Source of the DNA: Litorivicinus sp.
Lineage (GTDB): Bacteria; Pseudomonadota; Gammaproteobacteria; Pseudomonadales; Litorivicinaceae
Length of the DNA stretch: 15,836 nucleotides
Reading direction: 5' to 3'
NCBI GenBank assembly: GCA_018402605.1
Contig: JAGYIK010000019.1
Coordinates: 1 to 15,836, forward strand
Below, in pieces: positions 14,705 to 15,836 of the stretch (positions are counted from its first letter, which is position 1; the number at the start of each line of letters is the position of its first letter). The notes under the pieces are model-generated. The model saw only the letters and a program-made list of their open reading frames with translations, made no database searches and was not told where the DNA came from. Both the position numbers and the translations under genes were made by a program.

Positions 14705-14731
14705 AGATAGTTACATTATATATAATTATCT
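14705..14731. promoter_or_regulatory. abiE promoter with inverted repeat operator
   Basis: AGATAGTTA and TAATTATCT (14705-14713 and 14723-14731) are inverted-repeat arms matching at eight of nine positions. On the minus strand a consensus -10 TATAAT (14720-14715) lies between them, 31 bp before the abiEi start; the -35 is poor. AbiEi proteins are known to bind inverted repeats here, so negative autoregulation is likely. Confidence 0.55.
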
Positions 14732-14895
14732 ATTCTTTTTCTACGGAAAATCAGTTGCTAACCTCACAAAAAATTGCCCTCACGTCTGGGACAGCTGTCG
14801 AACTCTCGGACGTGCTCAGAACATACATCATTGCAAGGCCGACATCGCGCGGTCATCAAAGCTCAGGCACAGAGGATTGGGCCTGCGCAAGTCGC

Positions 14896-15279
14896 TCACT
14901 GCCTTGAAGATGTATGCAGGCGGCGCAACCATTCAGCGAAAAGCCCCTCATCATGATGCGACTGCGCCAGTGCGATTATTTGATTTCCAACGTCCTCAGT
15001 ATTCCAAAGAATCTCGACGCCATTGATGTGCAATACGGTGTCCATCGCAACAAACGCCGTTCGTTTGCTTGCATCATTAAAACAACGTCCTTGACTGATG
15101 ACCGCTGCATAACACGCAGCCAGAGCATAGACGTCATCAATGAATCCATAGGCAAGACGCGTCTCGACTCTAGCAAGCGCCCCTTCAAGTGACTTATCGA
15201 TCGCACGACCAGGCATCTCGCTATCATAGAGCACCTCACTGTGAATCAACTCGACAAGTTCAACGTTGAGCCGCTTCAC
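14896..15279 (-). CDS. doc: Doc-family (Fic fold) toxin with altered active-site motif
   Basis: 127 aa from a GTG at 15279, two bases after the antitoxin stop. It has the death-on-curing layout: LIHSEVLYDS near the start, KSLEGALARVETRLAYGF at about 29-46, YALAACYAAVISQG at 51-64, the Fic loop at 65-73, and the DTVLHINGVE block at 80-89. Doc is a kinase that phosphorylates EF-Tu and blocks translation. The family loop is H-x-F-x-(D/N)-x-N-K-R; here it reads R65-C-F-N-D-A-S71-K-R73, so the catalytic His is Arg and the conserved Asn is Ser. The bases CGT and AGC were checked directly. The frame is intact. Enzyme activity is therefore doubtful, though the fold should form. Confidence 0.85.
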   Translation of the reverse strand: MKRLNVELVELIHSEVLYDSEMPGRAIDKSLEGALARVETRLAYGFIDDVYALAACYAAVISQGRCFNDASKRTAFVAMDTVLHINGVEILWNTEDVGNQIIALAQSHHDEGLFAEWLRRLHTSSRQ

Positions 15280-15281
15280 CC

Positions 15282-15533
15282 TTATTTGTCTCTCAGATAC
15301 TCGCGAACCGGCTCAGTCACTTGTTTGCGAGCGACCAGACTCTGACGCACTTCGTCCAACGAGGCGACTTCGATCTCCTCCTGCCCTGTGACTGCTGAAG
15401 CAGGCACGAAATACCCAACAAGTGCTGAATTCTTGAGGATCGCGACGGGCTGTCCGCCTGAACGCTCAAGGACCTTGTGCGGCTCACGCATCTCAGTCAT
15501 CGACGCAATCTTATTCGTCAGGAGTGTTGCCAT
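15282..15533 (-). CDS. phd: Phd/YefM-family antitoxin partner of Doc
   Basis: 83 aa from the ATG at 15533, preceded by GAGGTG at a spacing of 8; a further ATG-like start five codons upstream has no ribosome site. MATLLTNKIASMTEMREPHK and VLERSGGQPVAILKNSALVG form the Phd/YefM DNA-binding domain, followed by YFVPASAV and a charged C-terminal tail (EVRQSLVARKQVTEPVREYL) that would wrap the toxin. Phd-type proteins neutralise Doc and repress their own operon, with Doc acting as co-repressor at some ratios. It precedes doc by two bases. A perfect inverted repeat lies at its promoter. Confidence 0.8.
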   Translation of the reverse strand: MATLLTNKIASMTEMREPHKVLERSGGQPVAILKNSALVGYFVPASAVTGQEEIEVASLDEVRQSLVARKQVTEPVREYLRDK

Positions 15534-15577
15534 TTGAGAGCACCTCAACCAAATTGTGTATTTGAATATATAGTATA

Positions 15578-15603
15578 GTGTATACCTCTAGCATGCGATA
15601 CAC
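15578..15603. promoter_or_regulatory. phd-doc promoter with inverted repeat operator
   Basis: GTGTAT (15578-15583) and ATACAC (15598-15603) form a perfect 6-bp inverted repeat with 14 bases between. On the minus strand the -10-like TATACT (15577-15572) abuts it, 38 bp before the phd ATG; the -35 is weak. Location suits Phd autorepression. Confidence 0.5.
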
Positions 15604-15788
15604 CTGTGATTTCAGAAAGTCACGGCAATGAACCGCACCGGGTTTTTCGCAGACTTGTCAGCGCAAGTCAGGCCGGATTGTGACTGCCAACAGAATACTG
15701 CTCCGCTCGCGCCGACCGAAAATTGACCCACCCGATGGCAAAGTAGCCATTGTGAATTTTCAGTGCGGGCTTTATAGCGTCAACTACT

Positions 15789-15821
15789 TTGTCCGGTCAG
15801 CGACAATTATCTTGTCCGGTC
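15789..15821. repeat. Short direct repeat at the right edge, possible insertion-sequence end
   Basis: TTGTCCGGTC occurs at 15789-15798 and again at 15812-15821. ATTGACC also occurs twice (15722-15728 and 15825-15831). Iterated short motifs near an edge resemble the multiple terminal repeats of some insertion sequences such as IS21-like elements, but no transposase is in view. From 15604 to here there is no gene. Confidence 0.3.
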
Positions 15822-15836
15822 TTTATTGACCACTAC

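Noticed and set aside
15652..15669. Inverted repeat GACTTG...CAAGTC as a terminator
   Set aside because: No T-run follows on either strand and no gene ends next to it.
1..15836. CRISPR array, tRNA or rRNA genes
   Set aside because: No regularly spaced repeats with unique spacers, and no recognisable tRNA cloverleaf or rRNA blocks were seen on reading both strands by eye.

Overview
The window looks like chromosomal DNA of a proteobacterium, most likely a gammaproteobacterium, with GC a little above 50% by eye. The evidence is the type of Tad pilus locus, a small c-type cytochrome, ManC and the kinds of toxin-antitoxin (TA) families. I cannot name a genus.

Left part (1-7911). A partial higB toxin gene runs off the left edge. 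It is followed by a Tad/Flp pilus operon, all on the minus strand, with almost every gene overlapping the next. In transcription order: Flp-type pilin (broken), TadG-like protein (broken, 3' part open), TadE, a small exported protein, CpaB/RcpC, a short RcpA/CpaC secretin, TadA/CpaF ATPase, TadB, TadC, a DUF192-like protein, a small exported protein, a TadD-like lipoprotein and a second TadE-like minor pilin. No prepilin peptidase (TadV) and no TadZ/CpaE is present in the window.

Middle (about 7.3-11.8 kb). Recognisable genes are present, but every one is chopped by frameshifts: the pilin and tadG-like gene, a class I SAM methyltransferase followed by a small c-type cytochrome (plus strand), a tyrosine recombinase (minus), a ParD-RelE/ParE type TA pair (minus), a YefM-YoeB type TA pair (plus) and the first quarter of manC (plus). 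Two copies of a 131-bp repeat, each carrying the start of the recombinase gene, bracket the ParD-RelE pair. The indels are small, often at short homopolymers, and conserved residues resume straight after them. The flanking stretches 0.2-7.2 kb and 11.8-12.8 kb, and the genes from 13.2 kb on, are clean. This points either to a badly polished stretch of assembly or to a block of recent decay; the sequence alone cannot decide.

Right part (11.8-15.8 kb). The intact bulk of manC (GDP-mannose synthesis) is followed by a 380-bp stretch with a small unassigned remnant, then two intact minus-strand TA modules: AbiEi-AbiEii, and Phd-Doc upstream of it. The Doc protein has Arg in place of the catalytic His of its Fic motif. 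The right edge carries a short direct repeat resembling an insertion-sequence end.

Overall this is a Tad secretion/pilus operon next to a recombinase-associated accessory region holding four TA modules, with a fifth (higB) on the far side of the operon. I found no clearly new type of system. The most notable points are the frameshift block, the repeat that duplicates the recombinase start around a TA pair, and the altered Doc active site.
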